Assembly (NCBI GenBank): GCA_910584695.1
Contig: CAJUBR010000034.1
Coordinates: 1-30,158, forward strand
Length of the DNA: 30,158 nucleotides
Source of the DNA: an uncultured Lachnospiraceae bacterium
GTDB lineage: Bacteria > Bacillota > Clostridia > Lachnospirales > Lachnospiraceae
Reading direction: 5' to 3'
Positions 1 to 7,713 of this stretch are shown one piece after another; positions within the stretch are counted from its first letter, which is position 1, and each line of letters starts with the position of its first letter. Position numbers and translations under genes: made by a program. Under the pieces are notes generated by a model that saw only the letters and a list, made by a program, of their open reading frames with translations, ran no database searches and was not told where the DNA came from.

Positions 1-168
1 AGCAGCGAAAGCGTGCCCAGCGTTGATATTGTCTATATTGTACAACGGTCGGTAATGAAAACAGAGTTTTGCAATTATCTCTTTTCCATTATCCTCTGTC
101 AGCAAATAATCCTCTTTCCCTACGGCTCCTGTCTTAAAAAATGATTTTATCAGGAGAGCATTTTTTAA
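1..168 (-). other. Open frame running off the left edge, unidentified
   Basis: Downstream of gltB the minus strand holds a 56-codon frame that stays open from just after a TGA at 169-171 to the edge of the window. It includes the stretch GKEDYLLTEDNGKEII. There is no ATG or GTG with a ribosome binding site, so it may be an inserted or decayed gene end, a gene with an unusual start, or chance. I do not recognise it, and it does not resemble the start of a GltD small subunit. An A/T-rich hairpin with 8-bp arms AAAAAATG/CATTTTTT (138-166) lies in the same stretch and could help end gltB transcription. Confidence 0.2.
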
Positions 169-192
169 TCAGGAGCGTACGGCATACAGAAA

Positions 193-3100
193 TTACTTCT
201 TCATAGCATAAAAAGCCTCAATTTGTGCCTGTTCAGAACTAAGTCCCTTTTCTTCCATCTGCACAATCATATTCATCATTTTTTTATAATCATGAGGAAT
301 AATCTTCTTGAATTTTGGAAGATAATCCCCGAAATTGTCCAAAATCTCCTTACCGATTTCTGAATTGGTATATGCCACATGATCCTTAATCATAGTCTTA
401 AGTTCAAGGACATCGTATTTATCTGCCACCTGTTCAATGGATACCATTTCCTTATTCAGCTTCATATATAAATCACTGTTCCGGTCTAATACATAGGCAA
501 TACCACCGCTCATACCGGCTGCAAAGTTCTTTCCGGTATCTCCAAGAATCACAACGCGACCGCCTGTCATATACTCGCATCCGTGATCACCTACACCCTC
601 ACAGACTGCCGTCGCCCCGGAATTTCGAACTGCAAAACGCTCCCCTGCAATACCGTTAATATAGGCAGAACCGGAGGTCGCACCATAAAGTGCAACATTA
701 CCGATCAGAATATTTTCCTCATGCTTATACTGCACCATTCTTGGCGGATATACAATCAGTTTACCTCCGGAAAGTCCCTTTCCAAAGTAATCGTTACTGT
801 CACCCACAAGCTCCAGTGTAAGTCCTTTTGGAATGAACGCTCCAAAACTCTGTCCTCCGGAACCATTACATTTTACTGTATAGGTATCTTCTTCTAACGT
901 ATTGTAATACTTTTTGGTAATCTCTGAACCCAGAATCGTACCAACGGAACGGTCCGTGTTCTTAACATCAATTTCCACACTCTTCTTTTGTTTCTTATTC
1001 AGAGCATCTTTAAATGTCTTAACCAGAATCTTTTCATCTACCGTATTCGGAAGTTCAAAATCATAAACATTTTTCTTATAGTAAACAATCTTATTCTGCG
1101 GACTGTCAACAAACGGGTTGCTAAGGATGGCAGATAAATCTACCTTCCTCTTTGCAGCTTCCGGACCGGCTTTTAAAAGATCGGTTCTTCCCACTAATTC
1201 ATCCACAGTACGGACTCCAAGACGTGCCATATATTCCCGGAGTTCTTCTGCAATAAATACCATAAAGTTTACAACATATTCCGGCTTCCCTTTAAATCTC
1301 TTCCGAAGTTCCGGATTCTGCGTTGCAACACCCACTGGACAGGTATCCAAATTGCAGACCCGCATCATAACACATCCCATTGTCACCAGCGGAGCCGTTG
1401 CAAATCCAAATTCCTCTGCACCAAGCATTGCTGCGACCGCCACATCACGACCTGTCATCAGCTTTCCATCGGTTTCCAGAATCACTTTATTACGCAGATC
1501 ATTCATAATCAACGTCTGGTGCGTTTCGGCGAGACCCAGTTCCCACGGAAGACCGGCATTATAAATAGAGTTACCAGGAGCTGCCCCCGTACCGCCGTCA
1601 TAACCGGATACCAGAATAACCTGTGCACCGGCTTTTGCCACGCCGGCAGCTACGGTACCGATCCCCGCCTCTGATACAAGCTTAACGGAAATCCTTGCAT
1701 CCGTATTTGCATTTTTACAATCATAGATTAACTGTGCCAAATCCTCAATGGAATAAATGTCATGGTGCGGCGGTGGTGAAATCAACCCAACACCCGGTGT
1801 GGAATGACGGGTTTTCGCAATCCAAGGATATACCTTTCCACCAGGAAGATGACCACCTTCACCAGGCTTAGCCCCCTGTGCCATTTTAATCTGAATCTCT
1901 TTTGCACTTGTTAAATATTTAGAAGTAACACCAAAACGTCCTGAAGCAACCTGATTAATCGCAGAACAGCGGTTCTTCCCATCCGTACCGATGGTCAGAC
2001 GTTCTAAATCCTCCCCTCCTTCACCGGAATTTGATTTTCCTCCAAGCATATTCATCGCAATTGCAAGCGTCTCATGTGCCTCCTTGGAAATAGAGCCGTA
2101 AGACATGGCTCCCGTCTTAAAACGTTTCACTATGGAATCAGCCGTCTCTACTTCCTCAATTGGAATACCTTTTTCAGGATAATTAAATTCCATCAGTCCC
2201 CGGAGGTTTACCGCATCCATTTCCTCATTAATCAGTTTGGAATACTGCTTAAACATCGTATAATCCCCCACCCGGGTTGCCTGCTGCAGTAAATGAATGG
2301 TCTGAGGATTATACAAATGTTCCTCCTTGCCACTTCTGAACTTATGGCTTCCACTGCTTTCCAAGGCAAGATTCATATCCAGTCCCAATGGGTCAAAGGC
2401 AGCAGAATGCAGCTCATCCACCTGCTTTTCGATATCTTTAATATCAATTCCCTCTACACGGCTCACTGTATTGGTAAAATACTTATCTACCACAGCTTTA
2501 TTAATACCGATTGCTTCAAAAATCTGAGAACTCTGGTATGACTGAATGGTAGAAATCCCCATTTTAGAAGCAATTTTAACAATCCCGTGAATTACCGCAG
2601 CATTATAATCATCTACTGCCGCATAGTAATCCTTATCTAAACGGTTGGTTTCAATCAGCTCGTGAATAGACTCCTGTGCAAGATATGGATTAATGGCAGA
2701 AGCACCATAACCTAATAAGGCTGCAAAATGATGTACACATCTAGGCTCTGCACTTTCTAAGATCAACGCAACAGATGTCTTTTTCTTTGTTTTCACCAGA
2801 TGCTGGGACATAGCGGAAACAGCAAGCAGGGAAGGGATTGCCACATGGTTCTCATCCACACCACGGTCCGTTAAAATTAAAATGTTCACACCATCCCTAT
2901 ATAAGCGGTCTGCTTCCACAAACAGACGGTCAATCGCTTTTTCCAGTGAAGTATTCTTATAATATGTGATTGGGACCTCACCAACCTTCAAGCCCTCTAC
3001 CTGCATATTTCGAATCTTCAGCAAATCAAGACTTGTAAGAATTGGGTCCATAATCTTAAGAACCCTGCAGTTATCCGGCTTTTCCTCTAAAATATTGCCG

Positions 3101-4737
3101 TCTGCCCCCAGATATACGGAGGTAGACGTAACAACCTCTTCTCGGATTGCATCAATTGGGGGATTGGTAACTTGTGCAAACAATTGTTTAAAATAATTAA
3201 ATAACGGCTGTTTTTTATCGGATAATACGGCAAGCGGGGAATCCGTACCCATTGCCTGAATGGCCTCCGTTCCATTTTGTGCCATCGGTAAAATGGTATT
3301 CAAATCCTCATAGGTATAGCCAAATGCACGCTGCAATTTTGCTCTGTCTGTCTTTGTATGCTCCTCTACCTTTTTATTTGGTATCTTCAAATCCTTTAGA
3401 TAAACCAGATTAGAATCCAGCCATTCCCCGTAAGGCTGAGCATTTGCATACTGTTCTTTTAACTCTTCGTCCGAAATCAGCTTTCCCTGCAAAGTATCTA
3501 CCAATAACATTTTTCCCGGATGCAGTCTTTCTTTCATCACTATATGTCCCGGGTCAATATCCAGAACACCAACCTCAGAAGACAAAATCAGATTGTCGTC
3601 ATCCGTAATCATATAACGGGACGGACGAAGTCCGTTACGGTCAAGTACCGCACCCATGATATCACCATCCGTAAACAAAATAGATGCAGGACCATCCCAC
3701 GGCTCCATCATTGTCGCATAATACTGATAGAAATCTCTCTTCTTTTGTGTCATATACCGGTTATTCTCCCATGGCTCCGGAATTGTAATCATAACTGCTA
3801 ACGGAAGGGGCATACCACTCATTACCAGAAATTCCAATGTATTATCCAGTCTTGCGGAATCAGAGCCATCCGGGTCCACAACAGGTGTTAGCTTATGCAT
3901 TTCCCCTTTAAAATGATCTGACTCCATGGATTCTTCACGGGCATGCATTTTATCTGCATTTCCCCGAATCGTATTAATCTCTCCATTATGTACCAGATAA
4001 CGGTACGGATGAGCACGAAGCCAGCTTGGGGTTGTATTAGTTGAAAAACGGGAGTGTACCAGTGCAATCGCGGATTCATAATCCTCATCCTGTAAATCCC
4101 CAAAGAACAGACGCAGTTCATCCACCAAAAACATACCTTTATATACGATTGTTCTGGAGGACAGGGATACAACATAGGAATCATCGTTTGACTGTTCAAA
4201 TACTCTTCTTACAATGTAAAGCTTTCTATCAAAATCCAGCCCCTTCTTTACATCCTCTGGTCTCTTAATAAATGCCTGCATGATACAGGGCATAACATCA
4301 ACAGCCTTCTTTCCCAAAATACCGGGATTGATCGGTACTTCTCTCCAGCAAAGAAAATCCATACCTTCCTTTTCCACAATCACCTCAAACATTTTCTTTG
4401 CCTGATTTCTCTTTAATTCATCCTGTGAAAAGAAAAACATACCAATACCATAATCCCTCTCTTCACCTAAAGAAACGCCAAGAGATTTGACAGCTTTACT
4501 AAAAAACTTATGTGATATCTGTAAAAGGATACCTACACCGTCTCCTGTCTTTCCCTCGGCGTCTTTGCCGGCTCTATGTTCCAGTTTTTCTACAATCTGT
4601 AATGCATTTGTAACAGTCCCATGACTCTTTTTTCCCTTGATATTTACAACTGCACCAATCCCACAGTTATCATGCTCAAATTCAGAATGGTATAAACCAA
4701 CTTCACGTTTCACAGCCTCGTCAAATTGTTGCCTCAT
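193..4737 (-). CDS. gltB: Glutamate synthase, large (alpha) subunit
   Basis: This is a full-length large subunit of about 1,514 residues, the usual size. Glutamate synthase makes two glutamates from glutamine and 2-oxoglutarate in the cytoplasm. The class II amidotransferase nucleophile is the Cys of EHDNCGIG near residue 25, after a short propeptide as in Bacillus-type enzymes. The glutaminase domain runs to about residue 420, followed by the central domain, the FMN-binding synthase domain (about 830-1210) and the C-terminal GXGXG beta-helix domain. The cysteines at about 1122, 1128 and 1133 (CxxxxxCxxxxC) match the [3Fe-4S] ligands. ATG at 4737 is preferred over the adjacent GTG at 4740; AAAGGA lies 9 nt upstream. 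No small subunit (gltD) is visible in the 192 bp downstream, so the electron-donating partner lies outside the window or elsewhere. Confidence 0.98.
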   Translation of the reverse strand: MRQQFDEAVKREVGLYHSEFEHDNCGIGAVVNIKGKKSHGTVTNALQIVEKLEHRAGKDAEGKTGDGVGILLQISHKFFSKAVKSLGVSLGEERDYGIGMFFFSQDELKRNQAKKMFEVIVEKEGMDFLCWREVPINPGILGKKAVDVMPCIMQAFIKRPEDVKKGLDFDRKLYIVRRVFEQSNDDSYVVSLSSRTIVYKGMFLVDELRLFFGDLQDEDYESAIALVHSRFSTNTTPSWLRAHPYRYLVHNGEINTIRGNADKMHAREESMESDHFKGEMHKLTPVVDPDGSDSARLDNTLEFLVMSGMPLPLAVMITIPEPWENNRYMTQKKRDFYQYYATMMEPWDGPASILFTDGDIMGAVLDRNGLRPSRYMITDDDNLILSSEVGVLDIDPGHIVMKERLHPGKMLLVDTLQGKLISDEELKEQYANAQPYGEWLDSNLVYLKDLKIPNKKVEEHTKTDRAKLQRAFGYTYEDLNTILPMAQNGTEAIQAMGTDSPLAVLSDKKQPLFNYFKQLFAQVTNPPIDAIREEVVTSTSVYLGADGNILEEKPDNCRVLKIMDPILTSLDLLKIRNMQVEGLKVGEVPITYYKNTSLEKAIDRLFVEADRLYRDGVNILILTDRGVDENHVAIPSLLAVSAMSQHLVKTKKKTSVALILESAEPRCVHHFAALLGYGASAINPYLAQESIHELIETNRLDKDYYAAVDDYNAAVIHGIVKIASKMGISTIQSYQSSQIFEAIGINKAVVDKYFTNTVSRVEGIDIKDIEKQVDELHSAAFDPLGLDMNLALESSGSHKFRSGKEEHLYNPQTIHLLQQATRVGDYTMFKQYSKLINEEMDAVNLRGLMEFNYPEKGIPIEEVETADSIVKRFKTGAMSYGSISKEAHETLAIAMNMLGGKSNSGEGGEDLERLTIGTDGKNRCSAINQVASGRFGVTSKYLTSAKEIQIKMAQGAKPGEGGHLPGGKVYPWIAKTRHSTPGVGLISPPPHHDIYSIEDLAQLIYDCKNANTDARISVKLVSEAGIGTVAAGVAKAGAQVILVSGYDGGTGAAPGNSIYNAGLPWELGLAETHQTLIMNDLRNKVILETDGKLMTGRDVAVAAMLGAEEFGFATAPLVTMGCVMMRVCNLDTCPVGVATQNPELRKRFKGKPEYVVNFMVFIAEELREYMARLGVRTVDELVGRTDLLKAGPEAAKRKVDLSAILSNPFVDSPQNKIVYYKKNVYDFELPNTVDEKILVKTFKDALNKKQKKSVEIDVKNTDRSVGTILGSEITKKYYNTLEEDTYTVKCNGSGGQSFGAFIPKGLTLELVGDSNDYFGKGLSGGKLIVYPPRMVQYKHEENILIGNVALYGATSGSAYINGIAGERFAVRNSGATAVCEGVGDHGCEYMTGGRVVILGDTGKNFAAGMSGGIAYVLDRNSDLYMKLNKEMVSIEQVADKYDVLELKTMIKDHVAYTNSEIGKEILDNFGDYLPKFKKIIPHDYKKMMNMIVQMEEKGLSSEQAQIEAFYAMKK

Positions 4738-4812
4738 CACTTTCGTTCCTTTCTCTTTTTTGATATAATATAGGTGTTATGAATTCACCTTTCGTTATAT
4801 TGAACTAGTGCT

Positions 4813-4841
4813 ATCATACAATTAATTTTCCGTTTTGTAAA
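4813..4841 (-). promoter_or_regulatory. Sigma-A type promoter of gltB
   Basis: On the minus strand TTTACA (4836-4841) and TATGAT (4813-4818) are separated by 17 bp. The predicted leader is about 70 nt. The same two hexamers and spacing recur in front of the beta-helix gene on the plus strand. Confidence 0.75.
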
Positions 4842-4979
4842 TAGAATAAATACGACATATTGTCTTATTATACATTTTTTTAATATATATTTATAAATTG
4901 TATATACATTATGATAAATTTTCTATTATATATTACTGTTTTCATACAATTCAAATCACCTTTTTAATTACTCGCAGAA

Positions 4980-5056
4980 GTCAACAACCCTGCTGCTTAC
5001 CAGCAGGGCCGTCAACTATCGCATCATTCGCCAAATGTACATACAAGCATGTCCGC
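4980..5056. repeat. GC-rich intergenic element, copy A
   Basis: In the AT-rich 4741-5171 gap there is a GC-rich island that begins GTCAACAACCC on the plus strand. It holds a perfect hairpin CCCTGCTG-cttac-CAGCAGGG (4988-5008), then CGCCAAAT and a CCGCTTGG end. A related element of the same length lies at 16540-16616. Both sit directly beyond the terminator hairpin of a minus-strand gene. The rest of the 4741-5171 gap holds the gltB promoter, a low-complexity A/T stretch (about 4860-4975) and the terminator at 5079-5139. Confidence 0.55.
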
Positions 5057-5078
5057 TTGGTTCATTGCCCGCGGGAAT

Positions 5079-5139
5079 AAAAAAGCACGAAAACCATCCT
5101 TTGCAAAAAACATGCTTTTTACAAAAATCATTTTCGTGC
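5079..5139 (-). terminator. Rho-independent terminator of the L,D-transpeptidase gene
   Basis: Minus-strand arms GCACGAAAA and TTTTCGTGC are followed by TTTTTT. Between them an inner stem, TTGTAAAAA with TTTTTGCAA, makes one long interrupted hairpin. It starts about 33 bp after the stop codon. Confidence 0.85.
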
Positions 5140-5171
5140 ATCTTACCTAATCATTCAGAATCTGTATTTTT

Positions 5172-6281
5172 CTATTTAAAAGCCGGATCTGTAGGATCCC
5201 ATGTATGGTTCTTACTAAGCTTCCGTGCCTGAGGTTTATCAAACGGTCCTGGATTCTTTTTATTATTATATATAACAACTTTCGTGCCTACCTTACAGTT
5301 ATCATATATCCACTTTGAATCCCCTGCTGTCAATCTGATACATCCATGGGAAGCCATTGTCCCCAACTTATTATAAGCACTGACATTAAGTGATTTGTTA
5401 TCCCGCTCCCTATCATAATACACGGAATGGAACAGAATATCTGTCGTCAAATGTTCACACCATTGTCCCCAGGACGGTCCCATTAATTCATGCCAGCGCA
5501 ATTTATCCTTAATACTAAAGGTTCCTGTCGGAGTACCTTTTCCTGCCGAACATACAAATGCAACAACTGGGATCGTGTAACCTTTTCTTCCATCCTTTGC
5601 ATATACCGTTACACAACTGGCTGTACGGTTAACCTTAATCATATAAGAAGATCTTTTCCCTAATTTCTTACGCACATCCTGACTAAGCCGACCCTTCTTA
5701 TCAAAATAATACTTATACTTCCCAACATATTTCCAACCAGTTAATGCCGCAAAATTCTTTTTATCAAAATAGTAACGCTTTTTATTACTATTACGATACC
5801 AACCTGATTTAAGACTATATGTATCAGTAAAGCAATAATATTTTCCATCTACCTTCTTGACACCCTTTTTTTCATAACGCTGCCCATTCTTCTTTTGAAA
5901 ATAATAATACTTTCCTTTATTTTTTATAATTCCGGTTTTCAACGTATGATTCTTTGCAAAATAATATGTCTTCCCATCTAGTTTTCTAAGACCTTTTTGG
6001 GTATAGAGTTTTCCATTTTTATCAAAATAGTACAAATTACCGTCTATTTTCTTTACCCCGGTAGCTTTTTTTCCATTCACATAATAGCTGGTCTTAGAAA
6101 CATTCCATCCATTCTCAACCTCGCCTTCCTGTTCAGTGTTATCCTGTTTTTTGTCCTCTGACGTTGCCGGCTCTGCACTTACCACCTTGTCTGCCTTTGC
6201 CACAGTTCCAATCCCCAGCATCCCGCACAATACCAATGCGAAGAACAGCCGAAAATACGCTTGTCTTAAAATCTGTTTCAT
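5172..6281 (-). CDS. Secreted L,D-transpeptidase (YkuD) with cell-wall-binding repeats
   Basis: The protein has about 369 residues. An N-terminal signal peptide (hydrophobic core in the first 25 residues, cut near VAKA) is followed by roughly seven tandem aromatic-rich repeats such as GKTYYFAKNHTLKTG, of the choline/cell-wall-binding type, to about residue 200. The YkuD catalytic domain follows, with ILFHSVYY and ASHGCIRL; Cys314 is the predicted nucleophile. Such enzymes form 3-3 peptidoglycan cross-links or attach proteins to the wall outside the membrane. The start is ATG 6281, with GGAGAG 7 nt upstream, rather than an in-frame TTG at 6296. The gene has its own promoter and terminator, so it is probably monocistronic. 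A perfect 0A-box-like heptamer sits just upstream of its -35. The enzyme family is secure; the exact wall substrate is not. Confidence 0.93.
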   Translation of the reverse strand: MKQILRQAYFRLFFALVLCGMLGIGTVAKADKVVSAEPATSEDKKQDNTEQEGEVENGWNVSKTSYYVNGKKATGVKKIDGNLYYFDKNGKLYTQKGLRKLDGKTYYFAKNHTLKTGIIKNKGKYYYFQKKNGQRYEKKGVKKVDGKYYCFTDTYSLKSGWYRNSNKKRYYFDKKNFAALTGWKYVGKYKYYFDKKGRLSQDVRKKLGKRSSYMIKVNRTASCVTVYAKDGRKGYTIPVVAFVCSAGKGTPTGTFSIKDKLRWHELMGPSWGQWCEHLTTDILFHSVYYDRERDNKSLNVSAYNKLGTMASHGCIRLTAGDSKWIYDNCKVGTKVVIYNNKKNPGPFDKPQARKLSKNHTWDPTDPAFK

Positions 6282-6340
6282 AAATCCACTCTCCAATCCA
6301 AATACTTTGTGTAAAACAATTTTATTTTACAACGTTACCT

Positions 6341-6369
6341 ATTATAGTACCCATGCTTTTGTTTTGCAA
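6341..6369 (-). promoter_or_regulatory. Sigma-A type promoter of the L,D-transpeptidase gene
   Basis: Minus-strand TTGCAA (6364-6369), a 17-bp spacer and a perfect TATAAT (6341-6346). The start codon is about 55 nt beyond the expected transcription start. Confidence 0.75.
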
Positions 6370-6373
6370 CACT

Positions 6374-6380
6374 TTCGACA
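6374..6380 (-). promoter_or_regulatory. Possible 0A box (Spo0A-type operator)
   Basis: Minus-strand TGTCGAA, in the context TTTTGTCGAAAG, matches the published 0A-box consensus TGNCGAA. It lies 4 bp upstream of the -35 of the L,D-transpeptidase promoter, a position compatible with activation by Spo0A-type regulators. A heptamer occurs by chance, so this is a candidate only. Confidence 0.4.
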
Positions 6381-6440
6381 AAAGCTTCATCTTTCTTCAT
6401 TTTTTCTTCATTTTTATTATTCCCATATCCTCCTTTCATC

Positions 6441-6486
6441 AAAAAAGAACTACACCTATTAGATAATTCTCTAACATATATAGTTC
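6441..6486 (-). terminator. Terminator of the glmS-LCP transcript
   Basis: Minus-strand arms GAACTA and TAGTTC enclose an inner TTAGA/TCTAA stem and are followed by TTTTTT. It lies about 75 bp after the LCP stop codon. An A run on the other side would give the plus strand a T run too, but no plus-strand gene precedes it. Confidence 0.75.
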
Positions 6487-6563
6487 CTTTTTTTTGCATA
6501 TTCTTTGCTTATTTTTTGTATCCTTTTTGTATATTTTCGCTGTCTATCCGTTTTCAGCAGGCA

Positions 6564-7682
6564 TTATTGCCCGGAATTCGTAGCGGTAGGTGTCTCTGTT
6601 GATTTATCCTCTGTAAATTCATCATAAATACCTGTTTCAGAAGTAATCGCTGCACTGATCCTCTGTACTTCTGAAGAAGGTGCATATGCTGTATCCTCTG
6701 GATATAAAAATTCATGTAAATGCTTTACGTTGCTCAACAGATCTGCGGGAACTACCACACTGCCCTTTGAGCCAAGTGTCGGTGTTCTGTTTGACAGTGG
6801 AAATCCTATATTATCCTTCAACTCATAATCAAATACACTCGCCGCCAATGAAATTAACTGCTTATTTGTCAGATTGGTTGCAATCTGAGGGAATATTTCA
6901 TTAATCACATTATTAATCGTTGACAAATCCGAATTCTTCGCCTTTTCAATCATTGCAGAAATAACTGCACGCTGACGCTGGGTTCTCTCAAAATCACCAT
7001 TACCGACTTTACGAATTCTCGCATAAGCTGTAGCCTGAGAGCCGTTCAATGTCTGTTCACCGGCAGACCACACACCATCGGAAGCAATTCCGGTTACTTC
7101 AATCTGTTCTTCCAGATTATGATTCAGGTTATTCAGTTCGTTTTCTTTTACATCAATGGTTACACCGCCTAGTGCATCAATTGCATTGGTAAGTGCCTTA
7201 AAATCCACCGTCACATAATCTGTTATATTCAAATCCAGATTCTTATTCAATGTTTCCATTGCACAGGTTGGTCCACCAAGAAAATATGCATGTGTTACTT
7301 TCTGTGTAGACGGCGTCGTTCTCGCCATTTCCAGAAACGCATCTCTATATACAGAAACCAGCTTCACTTCTTTGGTTTCGTTATTGATGCTTGCAATAAT
7401 AATCGCATCACTTCTAGCCACGCCTTCTTTTGTCATGTCTACATTATCTCTGGTATCCACACCAAATAAAGCAATGGTCATATATTTTTCTTTCATTGTT
7501 TCCGTAACGGCATCACTAACATCAATCTCATCTTTATCTGTAGTATCATTCTGCATTTTATTCAATGTATGGTTTACATAATACCATCCATAACCAACTA
7601 CCAACCCAATAAACACTATAATCTCTAATACAAGTATAATTCCCAGTTTCTTCGTTTTACTACTCTTTCGCGACTTACTCAT
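6564..7682 (-). CDS. LCP (LytR-CpsA-Psr) family cell-wall glycopolymer ligase
   Basis: The protein has 372 residues. It has a short basic cytoplasmic N-terminus, one membrane segment (about residues 11-35, KLGIILVLEIIVFIGLVVGY) and an extracytoplasmic LCP domain. Typical family features are MTIALFGVDTRD, RSDAIIIASIN, VSVYRD, the central DALGGVTIDV and AYARIRKVGNGDFERTQRQR, whose Arg/Asp residues bind the polyprenyl pyrophosphate and metal. LCP enzymes move lipid-linked teichoic acids or capsules onto peptidoglycan. The start at 7682 is set by an AGGAGG (7693-7698) 10 nt upstream; a longer frame back to 7760 would overlap glmS and has no such site. It lies 31 bp after the glmS stop and is probably translated from the glmS transcript. 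That fits anchoring of the polysaccharide encoded nearby, though this is inferred. Confidence 0.95.
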   Translation of the reverse strand: MSKSRKSSKTKKLGIILVLEIIVFIGLVVGYGWYYVNHTLNKMQNDTTDKDEIDVSDAVTETMKEKYMTIALFGVDTRDNVDMTKEGVARSDAIIIASINNETKEVKLVSVYRDAFLEMARTTPSTQKVTHAYFLGGPTCAMETLNKNLDLNITDYVTVDFKALTNAIDALGGVTIDVKENELNNLNHNLEEQIEVTGIASDGVWSAGEQTLNGSQATAYARIRKVGNGDFERTQRQRAVISAMIEKAKNSDLSTINNVINEIFPQIATNLTNKQLISLAASVFDYELKDNIGFPLSNRTPTLGSKGSVVVPADLLSNVKHLHEFLYPEDTAYAPSSEVQRISAAITSETGIYDEFTEDKSTETPTATNSGQ

Positions 7683-7713
7683 GAATATTAATCCTCCTAA
7701 TGTCTCCTGGCTC

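Noticed and set aside
583..1564. Long plus-strand frames opposite gltB
   Set aside because: They are antisense to a strongly conserved gene, lack start signals and have unlikely compositions.
4850..4865. GACA/TGTC inverted words upstream of the gltB promoter as an operator
   Set aside because: The arms are only 4 bp and lie in A/T-rich DNA; too weak to call.
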